A stretch of 64,000 nucleotides of DNA from Isoperla grammatica (lineage: Eukaryota; Arthropoda; Insecta; Plecoptera; Perlodidae): the NCBI GenBank assembly GCA_945910005.1, contig OX246745.1, positions 9,666,436-9,730,435 of the forward strand, written 5' to 3'. The notes under the pieces were generated by a model. The model was not told the origin of the DNA and did no database searches. It saw only the letters and a list, made by a program, of their open reading frames with translations. How positions within the stretch are numbered: the stretch's first letter is position 1; every line of letters begins with the position of its first letter. Of the stretch, positions 62,366 to 64,000 are shown one piece after another. The position numbers and the translations under genes are program-made.

Positions 62366-64000
62366 TCTGACTAATGACGAGTGTCACATTCCTTTCTAAA
62401 CTCTGAGTATCACATAAGATAACAAAACAGATTTTTGCATAGCCTAGTTTTATTTAAGGTCCTCCTTTGTTAATCAGTTTTTATAACTGAATAGGATAGA
62501 CATTAAATAAATAAATAAAATATATGTTCACTCATTTATTCGTTATTTAACGTGGTTTAAAGCACATTTTAGAATTTATATAAAACAAATGTGGGAATGT
62601 GACATAACTCCCTCCCCCCTTGTTAAAATGTCAATGTATCTATGTTAAAAATGTAACATTTTATATATTTTCTAACTTATTTCTTTTCTTTCATATTTCT
62701 GATATATTTTCTTACTCATTTCACTTTACCCGAGTAGCATAGCAAATGTACATTGCACCTTTTGATGCAAGCATGCAATTTTGCACAGGGCTAGACCCAC
62801 CTGAAATATGCATTTACAGATTTGGAGGGCTAAACAAATCCTCCGCAGACAAGAGTTTTGACGTCATCAAGATGGCCGTCGCATTGAAACCCTTTTATCA
62901 GCGTATCTCAAGAACCGCTGGCTCGATTCTTTATTTCTTTTTTTAATTCAAATCAAAAGTAATTACATTTGCGTTCAAAATGGTAAATCAACAATTTTTT
63001 TTTAAAAATTACTTAGTTATTTCATACTTGCATCAAAAAGTGCAGTGTCTGGCTTAAAATCCTTTCCATGCTACTCAGGTACTTGGAGACAAAATTCGTT
63101 CAGCATCATTCTTATCAACTAATTTGAAACACTTCCATTACATGTTAATCATTCAAAATAATTAATAATTTAATATAATTTAATTTATAATTTACCATTT
63201 CAATATATTTTATATTATTAACTGATAAATGGTTAGTCTATCAGTTAAACATTGGTCTTCTTAAGATGATTGCATAATTGGACCATTACCTGTAGGAGGC
63301 AATAACTAGCATGTTGGCAGATATGCAAATAAATAAGGTTAAGATGTGACTAAGCTATCTGTAAGAGGTTAATTGGATAATATGGGTAATGGATATCCAG
63401 GTAGTAATTATATTCAGCTTTCTGTGCCGGATGGTAATTTGACTACGTTATAATTGCTGCGTGTTTCAGTGTAGACCAGCTTTGGTGGGGGTTTTCAGCA
63501 ATGTGTAGTGATATTACAAATGTCTGTACCCGAAACCACACAGCTGATCTCATTGTGGCGGAAGTGGTTTCGTCTGAGAAGCTGGAGTGGATGGTGGGAA
63601 CTTTCTGAAAATTAATTCCGAAAACAACGTATATGAATGTTATTCTATTGTTTGGTTGAATGTGGAATATTGGACAGTTTGTTCTACACAAGAACGCGCG
63701 TGATGATTTTAAAGCAAGCGATAAAAACAAGGACAAAAATACAGTGCCTGTAAGACTTTTTTTATCCTGAACCGAAAATGTATATTGGTTTATAGTCCTT
63801 TCTCGACAAAAAGTTCAGCGCACCTAAATCCTGACCAAAACCAGTGAGCGAGCTTGTATAATTCATAAGCTCCATCATATATTAGAAAAGATAGAAGCCA
63901 GAAGAAACCATAAATCTTTAAACCTTGGTTTCACCACAACCAACCATTGGTTAACAAACTATTCCGAGAAACTAAAGTCTTTGATAAATATAGTGCACAA
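62366..64000. other. No gene recognised
   Basis: Very AT-rich to the window end. The 66-codon ORF at 62746 and the 97-codon minus ORF at 63443-63736 have no recognisable domain. A CRE-like TGACGTCA lies at 62869-62876. Confidence 0.45.

Overview
This 64 kb window looks like non-coding animal nuclear DNA, most likely from a marine invertebrate. It is AT-rich and full of short palindromic DNA transposons, tRNA-derived SINEs, very long tetranucleotide microsatellites and homopolymeric C or G tracts. There are no operons, ribosome-binding sites or long ORFs. Apart from simple-repeat translations, the longest ORF is 171 codons and sits in a decayed LINE. Recurrent GGCCTA-rich motifs are compatible with a deuterostome or another marine invertebrate, but I cannot assign a taxon. 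I could not support any intact host gene. If the window belongs to a gene, it is probably intronic or intergenic.

Layout. 1-14 kb: a tRNA-like SINE fragment, a hAT-type MITE with a perfect 8-bp target duplication (848-1249), the first copy of a six-copy Harbinger-like MITE family (3197-3394) and the first of two long-TIR MITEs (6045-6449). 14-20 kb: a SINE, a GGCCTA-rich cluster split by a 128-bp palindromic MITE, a 237-bp CAGA array, a CACACG array and another Harbinger-like copy. 20-32 kb is the densest part: a near-perfect foldback (20464-20650), more Harbinger-like copies, two abutting MITEs (27291-27722), a head-to-head pair of tRNA-like sequences forming a 245-bp palindrome (27855-28099), and a SINE inserted into a hairpin MITE with an exact 13-bp target duplication (30841-31235).

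32-48 kb: an AAATG array, a MITE inside a MITE (36253-36480), a minus-strand LINE remnant with a frameshift (40385-41090), a 128-bp tandem duplication, a 494-bp CATA array, and a tandem duplication that includes one end of a hAT MITE. 48-64 kb: a third hAT MITE, a probable retroelement 3' tail, a 405-bp foldback (52691-53095), a GTGTGC array, the last Harbinger-like copy and two further tRNA-like elements.

The main theme is mobile-element biology. At least eight small palindromic elements from four TIR families are flanked by TAA or TTA (the PIF/Harbinger target), three related elements carry hAT-type ends, and several elements are nested so that insertion order can be read. No transposase gene is visible, so all of them must depend on enzymes encoded elsewhere. 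I found no defence system, gene cluster or other new multi-gene system.
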